From Phoronis ovalis (lineage: Eukaryota; Phoronida; Phoronidae): DNA of 18,410 nt. The notes beneath the pieces are model-generated. The model was not told where the DNA came from. It saw only the letters and a program-made list of their open reading frames with translations, and searched no databases. The position numbers and the translations under genes are program-made. Shown here in pieces: positions 1 through 17,886 of the stretch (the first letter of the stretch is position 1; the number at the start of each line of letters is the position of its first letter). The DNA lies in NCBI GenBank assembly GCA_028565635.1, contig JAOXYB010018207.1, positions 1-18,410 on the forward strand, in the 5' to 3' direction.

Positions 1-257
1 ACATGTCTGAACTCGGCCTTACGTGACCTACATCTCTATCAAGATCTGTGGTTTACCACGGGTACCGTCTAGTTATGCCAAATAAAAATATGGTAACGCT
101 TCTAAAATTTCCAATTGAAAAATGTGTTTTTCATCATTCAAAATTCTCAATACAATAGACATGGTTCATTATAATTTAATGTTTTATAGTTCCACACCAG
201 TAGCACACTGCAATAGCAGCATCTCGGTGTCTAGCTGATTGTGTTTCTTTAATGCAG
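1..257 (+). other. UFL1 intron, partial
   Basis: AT-rich sequence leading to the acceptor at 256-257. No exon-like block was seen on either strand. Confidence 0.6.
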
Positions 258-349
258 ATTTTAGAAGAATTTAACAACAGTCTGGAAGAAGTGTGTGATC
301 AGATGTGTTTAGGAATTTTATTAAAGAAACCTGATAAGAAAAAGGAAAG
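258..349 (+). CDS. UFL1: UFL1 exon (third from last)
   Basis: The acceptor is the pyrimidine-rich tttctttaatgcag just before 258; the donor is AAAG|gtatgtg at 349. The exon is 92 nt, 30 codons plus 2 nt, with a charged leucine-rich peptide beginning ILEEFNNSLEE and ending in lysines. It shares the split arginine codon (AG|A) with the next exon. Confidence 0.8.
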
Positions 350-1494
350 GTATGTGTGTTTTAAGAAACACTTTATCACAATAAAGGCGCGTACCTGAAG
401 ATAATCATGAATATGGTATGGAATTACCGAAGTAATAAAACCCTTGACATTAAAAATCATAAAGCCAAACTGAGTTGAGGATACTTCAGCCAAAACCAGG
501 CAAAATAATTTCTTGCTGTTTTTATGAAACTTGTAATTAAAGTGTAAATGTACCTTTTCGGCATTATGGATGCATTTGGTAGATAGTATTCATACAGCTC
601 TTTCCAGCAGACTTTTTCCGATTGAACTTGGCAATACTGGATTGAAATTTTGTTCAATAGATGTGAACAGCCGATTGTTTATTCTATCTTTCTCAAAGTC
701 GTCATAAATTTTCTTTTGTTTTCTTGCAGACAGTTAATATTTAACCACCGACAAGCCTTAGTGGACCAACTTCGAAGTGAAGAAGACGCGGCCATGACAT
801 TACATCTAGCTACAACTCTTCTGTTCCAAATATTTACCCAAAATGTTGTAAATATTTCTGGAAGATGTGTGCCTCAACTTGTTACATTTCTCAAAGAGTA
901 CATACCGAAGGAACAGCATGATGTGTTAGTGCAGTGTCAAGGTATGTACAAGATATCCAGTTACAGTATGAAATAGCGTCCACCAGGGAATGTTGGTAAT
1001 ATGAGAGATGTGAACTAGACTAACACAGTATCGTTGAAAAACAGTTTTTCTTTGAGAATTCCTTTGTTTAGTTAATTTGGCAGTGTGCCATTTATGATAT
1101 ATTCTCAAAATCTAATTTTATATCACCTTGCATGAATGCTAATTTTGTCCCCAATATTTTCAGTCTTTGTGTTAAAATTGGAAACAGTAGTTTAAAACAG
1201 TACTCTATTTGTGTTACGTTCATTAGAATTTAATAACATGAGTGCCAGTACTGATGTGGGTGCACGATGATATAAGAAGCTGTGATTGGATGTTTATGTT
1301 CCTCTGTACATTAAGTACTTCGTATAGCTGCTTACATTTTATCACTGTTCATAGATATGGTTGTGAAACAAATGAAGAAAAGCGAAAATGATAGTGAAGA
1401 TGACCAGAGTTTGTTAATAGAAGTTCTACACAAAGTTAAAGAAATGGCATTGACTGCTAAAAGAGGTGCTGCACAAGATAAAGAAGCAGCATGA
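258..1494 (+). CDS. UFL1: UFL1, E3 UFM1-protein ligase 1, C-terminal three exons (5' part outside window)
   Basis: UFL1 transfers the ubiquitin-like UFM1 from UFC1 to substrates, mainly at the ER membrane with DDRGK1 (family knowledge). The coding exons here are 258-349, 730-941 and 1355-1494. Each has an AG acceptor and GT donor, and the phases join without a break to give about 147 residues ending in TGA at 1492-1494. Recognition rests on RQLIFNHRQALV, the GRCVPQ block followed by F-L-x(5)-P-x-x-QH, and VVKQ just after the last splice, all in the order I remember for the human C-terminus. The last exon is acidic then basic and shorter than the human tail. The first exon is weakly conserved and is assigned by phase and context. 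The N-terminal winged-helix part must lie left of position 1. I see nothing broken. Confidence 0.9.
350..729 (+). other. UFL1 intron
   Basis: A 380-bp intron with gtatgt donor and tttcttgcag acceptor. The minus-strand open frames inside it show no recognisable protein. Confidence 0.8.
730..941 (+). CDS. UFL1: UFL1 exon (second from last), most conserved part
   Basis: The acceptor is tttcttgcag before 730; the donor is CAAG|gtatgt at 941. It encodes RQLIFNHRQALVDQL, a helical hydrophobic stretch, then GRCVPQLVTFLKEYIP and QHDVLVQCQ. This exon carries most of the evidence for the UFL1 identification. An in-frame ATG at 650 lies in the intron and is not a start. Confidence 0.92.
942..1354 (+). 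other. UFL1 intron
   Basis: A 413-bp intron with gtatgt donor and cactgttcatag acceptor. Nothing else was recognised in it. Confidence 0.8.
1355..1494 (+). CDS. UFL1: UFL1 terminal coding exon
   Basis: The acceptor is cactgttcatag before 1355. The split codon G|AT gives D, then MVVKQMKK, an acidic serine stretch (SENDSEDD) and a helical tail ending AAQDKEAA and TGA at 1492-1494. VVKQ matches the conserved start of the human UFL1 terminal segment. Confidence 0.85.
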
Positions 1495-1606
1495 TTTTCG
1501 TGAAAAATCACCATTTTATTCATTTAGTCTCTGAATCAGTATGTCTTCTCAAGTAACTGCTCTATCTGTTCACTATGCTTATATCGTGGTCAAATTTTAA
1601 GACGGG

Positions 1607-1612
1607 AATAAA
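1607..1612 (+). promoter_or_regulatory. UFL1 polyadenylation signal AATAAA
   Basis: AATAAA lies 113 nt past the UFL1 stop and is followed by T-rich sequence. Further AATAAA copies near 1957 and 2095 could extend the 3' UTR. Confidence 0.6.
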
Positions 1613-2467
1613 TTACTTTAAAAAGTATCTTTTAGTTTATATTCTTGCACTCTTTCCTTGCGTATCACAAACACAATGTCCTCAAAGCAACACACTCAAT
1701 TGTTTCAATATATACAATCTGGATAAAATATCTAGTACACTTTACTAGTTGTATGGTTACACTGCTGCATCTTGAATTAAAAGAATGCATTAACAAGATT
1801 ACTTTGAACTTCAGAATACCTTAACATTTTCTTGAGGAAACAATATGGTTGCAGAACTATTCTGCAGGGTGACACGAAAAAAACAGACTGCTTTTGGAGT
1901 ACTGCTATTTCCTCAATTCTACGTCAACAATTAAAACAGTTTGTACTTTTCAAAAAATAAACTCAATCATCCTCCGAATGCAGGTATCCTCTCTTCATAT
2001 ATACTCGTAGGAACGTATTGTGGGAATATTATGTAATCGTGAAACAAAAAATTGTGTAATGTGTATCTTGTTTCCTTACCTATACAACTGGCACCAAATA
2101 AAGTGTAACACCAAGAAATCAAAATTAGCCCCAACTCAGTTAAAATTGCGCAGCTACATCCAAGTTGGCTAACGAGAGCAAGTTTTGAGTAGAAATAAAC
2201 CTAAGACAGGTTTTTGTCTTTACGATGTAAAACAAATTTGTTGCAATATTTTTTCGTTAAATGGTCTAAAAATATCCCAAAGAGATATAGTTTTGTTCCA
2301 CTGTTATGTACCCTATTTTTAAAACAGGTTGAGACAGTACTTTGACAAACTGAACAAACAGTTCTTATGGAGTTTCAAACAAAGCATTTTAGCCACAGTA
2401 GAAAACGAAGAATTAGAATTTTTTTTTTGTCAAACTTTGCTATTAAAGACATGTGTTGGGCGTTAGG
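1613..2467. other. Intergenic DNA between convergent UFL1 and NDUFAF4 3' ends
   Basis: No gene seen. AT-rich DNA with one likely dispersed-repeat fragment (1865-1960). The 3' UTRs of both flanking genes may run into it. Confidence 0.6.
1865..1960 (+). repeat. Possible dispersed repeat fragment, CAGGGTGAC family
   Basis: Begins CAGGGTGACACGAAAAAAA, and 70 bp later has AACAGTTTGTACTTTTCAAA. Nearly the same two blocks, in the same order but 41 bp apart, occur at 15372-15432. The CAGGGTG start resembles ends of mariner-type elements, but no partner terminus or target-site duplication was found. Confidence 0.35.
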
Positions 2468-2473
2468 TTTATT
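2468..2473 (-). promoter_or_regulatory. NDUFAF4 polyadenylation signal AATAAA (minus strand)
   Basis: TTTATT on the + strand is AATAAA in the NDUFAF4 sense, 55 nt past its stop codon. It implies a very short 3' UTR. Confidence 0.5.
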
Positions 2474-2527
2474 TCGTCTGGCACACAAATATGATAAATT
2501 AAATAAAACTAGTAACTTTATAAAATC

Positions 2528-2881
2528 TCAAGTTTTCGAACCACCTGGATTTGCTTCTATTTGATTCACAGAATTTCCAGGTTGAAGTTTTAAATCCTTT
2601 TTCAATTCTAGTTTTTTCTTTTCAACCTCGGGTACATAAACTTTGAAAACCTTGAAGTGCTTCAATACTTGTTGTGTTAGTCCATATTCTAGTTTATAGT
2701 TATCAGACAGCACTTGCGCAGTATATTCCCTCGAATTTTGAGCGTGCTGTGATATAAGTTCTGTTGCCTTACGTATAGTCACTTTTCCGTGTGGTATTTT
2801 AGCGGGTTCCATGTAGCCAAATTCAAAATCTTCCACAGGTTTTCTGTCTAGAGGCAATGGCTTCTGTTCTTTTGGTTTAAT
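2528..2881 (-). CDS. NDUFAF4: NDUFAF4 exon 3 (terminal)
   Basis: The acceptor is ttctgccttccag next to 2881. There are 117 codons beginning IKPKEQKPLPL and a TGA at 2530-2528. It carries the conserved GKVTI block and the C-terminal hydrophobic helix. The open frame continues upstream into the intron only by chance; the phase-0 acceptor matches the end of exon 2. Confidence 0.92.
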   Translation of the reverse strand: MKPKEQKPLPLDRKPVEDFEFGYMEPAKIPHGKVTIRKATELISQHAQNSREYTAQVLSDNYKLEYGLTQQVLKHFKVFKVYVPEVEKKKLELKKDLKLQPGNSVNQIEANPGGSKT

Positions 2882-5553
2882 CTGGAAGGCAGAAAACGAT
2901 GTCAAATCCTGTCGTTGCAACAGGCTGTTTTAGCATGCATTTCTTAAAGAAAATCGTCAACATCCACACGAGGATCAAATCAATGGAAGGTAAACATTCT
3001 GCTTGTATGGGAGCACATTAACACAGTGATTAAACATTTAGAATTTTTAAATGAAAGATTCCCTCTTTTGAATTAAAATGCATATATTTCTTTATCTACA
3101 TTGGTAATCCTAAAGATAATACACAAGGTTTAACTGAGAATACAGCATTTTATCATTTATTATTATAGCACGAGTGTCTGTTACTAGATCTAGTGGTTTG
3201 ATACCTTCGCCACCAGTTGGTGGTGTAAAGATTGCGTACTCATCTCTGCCTGCTTGTTGCAGGATATCTCAAAAAGTTGTGGACAGATTTGCACTAAAAT
3301 TGGTTGATGGGTTAGATACATCACAAGAACTGATTAGATTTTGCTGAAGATTCGGATCGTCAAAATATTTAATGTGGCAGAGGTTTATCCTCTACTGACA
3401 GCCATACTAGTTAACATTGGAATTGGCTCTGGGATGTCCCGCAGTTCCATTCGGGAGAAAATGGTTGTCTTATGGCCTTAAGGAAGTAAACATTGCCCTG
3501 TGATTCTTGTGTTGATATATCTATGTGTCATGTTTGTGCCACTAGCATCTCTCGCTGCTTGGATAACAGTATGTACAGTACTACATAACACTGAATGACC
3601 TTTAACATGGAGGAATGGAGAAATTACATTTACCTCAGGTACAGGTCCGGTATGGCCAATGTGCATATTAACATAGAGGAATGGAGCATTTACATTACCT
3701 CAGGCACAAGTCCGGTACTGTCGATGTGCATATTAACACAGAGGAATGGAGTGTTTACATTACCTCAGGCACAGGTCCGGTACTGTCGATGTGCATCACC
3801 TTTAACCTGTCCAACAACGGTTCATTCTTAGTCTTCTGAGCATCTAATAAATGTGGATTATCTGCAAATAACCAGAATTACAACCATATTTTGAAATACA
3901 GGCTATATTGTCCTACCAGGTAAGATCCCTACAAGTTGAGGACTTAGCAGAACTGGTGGCAGAGATATAGTTAATGCATAACAGTTTGATGTAGCCGGTT
4001 TGGGTGATCAGAACCCCGGGGGGGCACTCAAGGTTTATTTACTACGGGGATGTGCCGCGGAACCCAATCCAAAATTTTAGCTTGCGGTAGCAAACCCAAT
4101 CCAAATTTTTTGAAATATAAGGGTAGCAATCCAAAAATTTTCAGTATATGAGTAGCAATCCATTTTTACACAAACTGGCTGATACAAACCAAATTCCAAA
4201 AATCATTTTATGGATACAAACCTAAAATTAATCCAAATTATTTGCTGTAAGCAGCTGGTAGCCATCCAAATTTTTTAATTCCTTTACGGTAGCAATCCAA
4301 AAAAATACCATAAGAAGTATACAATCTAAATCGAAAATTTTCAACTGGGCTGCAAACCCCCACCAAAAATACCTCGAGTACCTCCCCCCCGGGATCAGAA
4401 CACAGTAATCATAAGTCTTGGTTCATACGCATCATGATGACTTCCGACTTGTAAGTCTAGGCACGAATGGTCATGAATTCTGCTATAGCCATTTTCACGT
4501 ACAGTGATCCAAACACAGGTGGTGCTTTTTACGCATATTTGAACGATACTCGTAGCTGAGTAAAATTATGGATTTTTTTGTGTTTTATACCAACACAGGA
4601 GTTCCAAAGGATTGTTAGAGTACTAGCAGTTGAAGTTGAATTTCAATAAACAGAGAATATACACAGGGTATCGTGTATGAAATCAGACAGCAGGGATTAC
4701 CTATTTTTCAAAGGTTCAAAAAGTGGCATTCACTTTCTGTGAAAATGGCTATGGCAGAATCCATGACCATTTGTGCCTAGACTCACAGGTCAAAAGTTAT
4801 GAAATTTAGCACGAATACATGCATGAACCAGGACTAAGTAACAGTGAACACAGATTCTCTTTTTCCAATTCTTTCCGCATTTATGGCTATTGACTTCAAA
4901 GTTTATGTCCGCAATGGAACACAGACCCCATATAGTGACTACATTTAGCCCGCTTTAACTAGATGTTTAAAAGATCAAATTATCGAGTTACTGGTATTGA
5001 AGGGAACTGTGGAATATGAGGATTGGACTGTTATGCACCCATTCAATGAAGGCCATTTACTGAAAGCAAGAAGAGGTTTTGGAACAAGTTTTGAAAGGTT
5101 CCCAATTTTGAGGATAGATGTGCTGGACGCTGCGGAACACAGCGGGGACTCTAAGTCGCTTTTTAAAAAATATCTACGCCATCATATTTACTTAAAGTAC
5201 TACTTTAGGTTTTGACTTGAAGTGCCAAGTGGTATTTATAACTATATTATAATTATAAATATATTGTAAAATAACATCATCCCCAGTTCGACTTAACTTC
5301 AGCAAATTGCTCTAATATTGTCTTAGTAGTAGCGTGACGAGGTGAAGCTTATTATATCCTAGGGTGAAGCAACCGACTGATACTCACCTTTAGCAAACTG
5401 TTCTAACGTGTGTTCTGTCGAACTGTGTCTAGGGGCAGTGGTCGGTTTACTTTTCTCGTTTCTTTTTAGAGCTTTTTCCACTCTACGCTCAATGTTATAG
5501 TTTTTTAGAGGTCTTTTTACTGCACCAGCCACTTTCGAGCCACCAGATCCCAT
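2528..5553 (-). CDS. NDUFAF4: NDUFAF4, mitochondrial complex I assembly factor 4 (complete, 3 exons)
   Basis: NDUFAF4 (HRPAP20) works with NDUFAF3 in early assembly of complex I at the inner mitochondrial membrane (family knowledge). Exons 5553-5388, 3861-3764 and 2881-2528 join in phase (1, then 0) into 205 residues; the human protein has 175. Matching blocks in order: an N-terminal NYNIERRVEKAL and APRHSST (human: NFNLENRAER, APRHPST); exon 2 LLDRLKVMHIDSTGPV (human: LLSFLKDVYVDSKDPV); exon 3 IPHGKVTIRKATELI and VLKHFKVFKVYVPE. The start is the ATG at 5553, not the in-frame GTG two codons upstream, because MGSGGSK then follows. That is an N-myristoylation-type N-terminus, and the human protein also begins MG. 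The extra length is mainly at both ends; the lysine-rich C-terminal tail has no human equivalent that I recall. Introns 1 and 2 hold repeats and duplicated exon ends, listed separately. Confidence 0.92.
2882..3763 (-). other. NDUFAF4 intron 2
   Basis: An 882-bp intron. It contains two extra copies of the exon 2 end (3611-3741) and, on the opposite strand, a possible two-exon small reading frame (2983-3347) followed by another open stretch (3338-3478). Confidence 0.85.
2983..3347 (+). CDS. Candidate small two-exon reading frame of unknown function, antisense inside NDUFAF4 intron 2
   Basis: ATGGAAG at 2983-2989 is followed by gtaaac. An acceptor, tattattatag, lies before 3169, and the joined frame (7 + 179 nt) stays open for 61 codons to TGA at 3345-3347. 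The predicted peptide starts MEARVSVTRSS, has a proline-glycine middle (SPPVGGVK), a CC pair and a helical end (VVDRFALKLVDGLD). I do not recognise the family. A second open frame, shifted by one register, follows directly (3338-3478). The stretch could therefore be a decayed larger gene or transposon fragment rather than a working small protein. There is no expression evidence. Confidence 0.25.
3611..3796 (-). repeat. Tandem array, three copies (65-66 bp) of the NDUFAF4 exon 2 end plus splice donor
   Basis: The copies on the + strand are 3611-3676, 3677-3741 and 3742-3796 (the last is the real exon end). In the gene sense each unit reads TGCACATCGACAG, CCTGAG, then a gtaa donor and CTCCATTCCTC. 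Donor GTs lie at 3763, 3698 and 3633, exactly 65 nt apart. The first two copies differ at about four positions in 65; the third is more diverged. GTTAAAGGT brackets the array on both sides. Confidence 0.9.
3764..3861 (-). CDS. NDUFAF4: NDUFAF4 exon 2
   Basis: The acceptor is ggttatttgcag next to 3861; the donor is CCTGAG|gtaatg with GT at 3763-3762. It is 98 nt. The split codon G|AT gives D, followed by 32 residues including EPLLDRLK and HIDSTGPVPE. The last 33 nt of the exon and its donor are repeated twice more downstream in transcription, at 3698 and 3633. Confidence 0.88.
4015..4393. mobile_element. Non-autonomous DNA transposon (MITE), 379 bp, with 8-bp target-site duplication
   Basis: Both ends read CCCGGGGGGG inward. 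The left end continues CACTCAAGGTTTATTT; the right end, reversed, continues AGGTACTCGAGGTATTTTT, so the terminal inverted repeats run about 30 bp imperfectly. The flanks are an exact direct repeat, ATCAGAAC, at 4007-4014 and 4394-4401. The interior is non-coding and repeats GTAGCAATCCAAA-like units (near 4086, 4122, 4150, 4258 and 4289). An 8-bp duplication fits hAT-like or KDZ/Zisupton-like transposases; I cannot choose between them. Confidence 0.75.
4414..4835. mobile_element. Inverted-repeat (foldback/MITE-like) element, about 422 bp
   Basis: The left arm 4414-4498 and right arm 4739-4835 are imperfect reverse complements. Shared blocks in order from the outside: AGTCYTGGTTCAT, GTCTAGGCACRAATGGTCATG, ATTCTGCYATAGCCATTTTCAC. 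The 240-bp centre has no coding frame. No clear target-site duplication was found. It begins only 12 bp after the neighbouring element's target-site duplication. Confidence 0.65.
4838..5215 (+). pseudogene. Interrupted coding-like frame of unknown origin, antisense inside NDUFAF4 intron 1
   Basis: One frame is open from 4838 to 5214 except for a single TAG at 4946-4948. Before it: MAIDFKVYVRNGTQ, from the ATG at 4883. After it: a long hydrophilic-to-mixed stretch including RCLKDQIIELL, GTVEYEDWTVMHPFNEG, FGTSFERFPILRIDVLD and a basic end. The residue mix looks like a folded protein, unlike the surrounding AT-rich DNA. I do not recognise the family. The TAG could alternatively be part of an intron acceptor (acatttag before 4949). 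A decayed transposon or host-gene fragment is the simplest reading. Confidence 0.35.
5297..5342 (-). pseudogene. Diverged duplicate of the NDUFAF4 exon 1 tail with a lost splice donor
   Basis: In the gene sense this encodes PRHATTKTILEQFAE, against PRHSSTEHTLEQFAK at the end of exon 1: 9 of 15 residues are the same. Conserved R, E and Q use different codons in the two copies. It lies 46 bp past the real donor. Where exon 1 has AAAG|gtgag, this copy has GAAGttaag, so no GT donor remains. In-frame stops lie close on both sides. It could be an old partial duplication or a former alternative exon. Confidence 0.55.
5388..5553 (-). CDS. NDUFAF4: NDUFAF4 exon 1
   Basis: It runs from ATG (5553-5551) to donor AAAG|gtgagt at 5388: 55 codons plus 1 nt. 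It encodes the basic N-terminus with G2 and S6 suitable for myristoylation, then the APRHSST motif and LEQFAK. Read-through of the donor meets a stop within about 11 codons. Confidence 0.9.
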
Positions 5554-5650
5554 AGCCACTATCTAAGAAAGGTAGCTTTAGGTAACGTATAAAACTGTTA
5601 TAAAAATTGCCAAAGTAAATCGTCCGACCGATTTTACATGCTGCAACGAG

Positions 5651-5660
5651 CAAGATGGCC
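5651..5660 (+). promoter_or_regulatory. YY1-like site at the NDUFAF4 promoter
   Basis: CAAGATGGCC lies 98 bp upstream of the NDUFAF4 ATG. It matches the core AAGATGGC of YY1 sites, which are frequent near start sites of mitochondrial genes in animals. No TATA box stands out. Its role here is inferred from motif and position only. Confidence 0.35.
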
Positions 5661-5699
5661 ACTGAATGACCTTCACCTAACGCAGCTCGCCTCACTTAC

Positions 5700-6136
5700 T
5701 AGAGACACCTTGTGGCGAAGCAGAAGTTATCTAACAAACATCTAGAATTTTTAGCTCATTTCAAACTTTAAATTTTGACAAAATCGTAACTCAATTAAAA
5801 CGATTGTAAACAGTTTGGAGATTAAACATTAGTACACAGCTTTTTTAATAGTTGTTTTGTTGTTTCTTTCTACACACTTTTAAAACTGATCAAAATGCCA
5901 ATTACCAATAAGGTCTGATCACCATAGATCTATGACAAAATTACCTATCAGGAAGATTTAAACCGACTCAAAAAAAGATCCCCTAGTGGCTCCGTGGGTA
6001 AAGGAATGGCTTGTATGTGCATTGCTAATTTTCACTTCTGTAATTATCTTTCTGCTGCATCAGAATATACCAGTATAGACAGGTGTTTATATATTACAAC
6101 AAACACAAAGTTCAATTAATAATAAATATAATCTCT
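5700..6136. other. Intergenic DNA between the LATS 3' end and the NDUFAF4 promoter
   Basis: AT-rich, no reading frame of note and no recognised repeat. It probably holds the upstream part of the NDUFAF4 promoter. Confidence 0.5.
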
Positions 6137-6142
6137 TTTATT
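6137..6142 (-). promoter_or_regulatory. LATS polyadenylation signal AATAAA (minus strand)
   Basis: TTTATT on the + strand is AATAAA in the LATS sense, about 690 nt past the stop codon. Cleavage would fall near 6115-6125. Confidence 0.5.
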
Positions 6143-6831
6143 TAAAATTTTGTCAGTTACTGACATTAACCCTTTCCACACTTACAACTGAAAGATCCTA
6201 TCAGCAACAAAATACAACACAAGGCTGTGAGCCTTAGAAGTTATTTACAGAATACACTGTATAGATAGTTATCTTGCAATATGTATAGAAGCAGTTTTTT
6301 TTGGTTTCACCATGTATAATTCTGTACACTATGTACAAATGTTTTATAAGCAATTTCTATATTTATACACAACTTTTTACAAGTTCTTTCCAACTATTAT
6401 CCAATCTATACTTTGTCACAAACAGAACTCTTACAATGCTGTCTCATTCATTTACAAAATGCATAATTAAGGTATCAAATTTTTATTTGAAATGACAACA
6501 CGATGTTTGTTTGGCCATGCATACACGACATACCAATTGGTAATCCATTTTATGGATTCAGAACAATTCTAAATGACTTAATAACACCAAAGCAATCTCA
6601 TGCCTTGCCTAATTCACTATAATATTTTAAGGACATGAACCTAAGGTGAAACTGTGACACAAAACAGCAGACATTGAAAATAATTTGACCTTGACATTGT
6701 CCTTATAGCACCACTTTGAAGAGATGGCTACCATGCACGGATTCAATACACAGATTTAAAACATATCAATATTAATAAGAATTATGAGTTTACAAACAAG
6801 AAATTCTTTAACTAACTCTGTCATCTTTATG
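6143..6831 (-). other. LATS 3' UTR (inferred)
   Basis: About 690 nt of AU-rich sequence between the LATS stop and the candidate polyadenylation signal. The open frames in it are short and unrecognisable. The boundary depends on which signal is used. Confidence 0.5.
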
Positions 6832-17252
<10,421 letters not shown>

Positions 17253-17886
17253 CTACAACAAAAAGAGATGGTTAAGAAATGAGCAAATCAGCATCCACAA
17301 ACCTTATCCTGGCACTACAGTCCCATTGCACGAAGACGAAACCGGCTGGAAAATATACTTTTCCTGGACAACTTAAACTCCCAATACGACACAATATATA
17401 TGTAAGATAAGGCGTCACAAAACAAAGACAGTTGTAAAGAATGATAATACATCAGTACCATGCTGTAATAATACAACACAGGCAAACTATGCAATAGCCA
17501 TGTAACTGTTTACATTTTGTCAGAGTTGACTAAGTTGTGTGCTTAACCAGGACACAGTTCAGTGTGAATAAACATGACTTATAAGAAAGCTCCAGTGTAT
17601 TCCTCCTGTCAATTTGTGTTTAGAAACTCTTGTCACTGAAAGCACATGTACTCTTAAAGACTGTGTACATAAAAAGAGCCCAGGTACAATGAAATTCCTG
17701 GGTCTTATTAACCTAGCTGTCAGGTATAATGCTTTGAAAAGTTAGGAGCTTTCTCCTGGGATTAAGCCACTTGTTACATTTTTTTGTATTTGATTATAAC
17801 TAGATATTCATTGTACAAAGACACAAAAGTTCTTGTTCCCAAAAGACCTCACTCATTCAGCTGACAAGTCACCAATCTGATGGGAT

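Larger units (their letters stand above)
3862..5387 (-). other. NDUFAF4 intron 1
   Basis: A 1526-bp intron with gtgagt donor and ttatttgcag acceptor. It holds two adjoining inverted-repeat elements, an interrupted opposite-strand reading frame and an echo of the exon 1 tail. AT-rich DNA lies between them. Confidence 0.85.

Noticed and set aside
2946-2977. Minus-strand DPRVDVDDFL frame, first taken as NDUFAF4 exon 2
   Set aside because: It has no acceptor and is bounded by stops. The exon at 3861-3764 has proper splice sites, correct phases on both sides and clear similarity to the human protein.
2983-3347. Possible EMRE (SMDT1)-like protein, from a VTRS-x-x-x-P resemblance
   Set aside because: Only a few residues match. 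The transmembrane segment and acidic C-terminus of EMRE are absent.
3595-3831. Plus-strand 78-codon frame with repeats
   Set aside because: It is the antisense of the duplicated NDUFAF4 exon 2 end.
5495-5695. Minus-strand frame overlapping the NDUFAF4 start and promoter
   Set aside because: Shadow frame; the conserved NDUFAF4 frame and ATG at 5553 explain the region.
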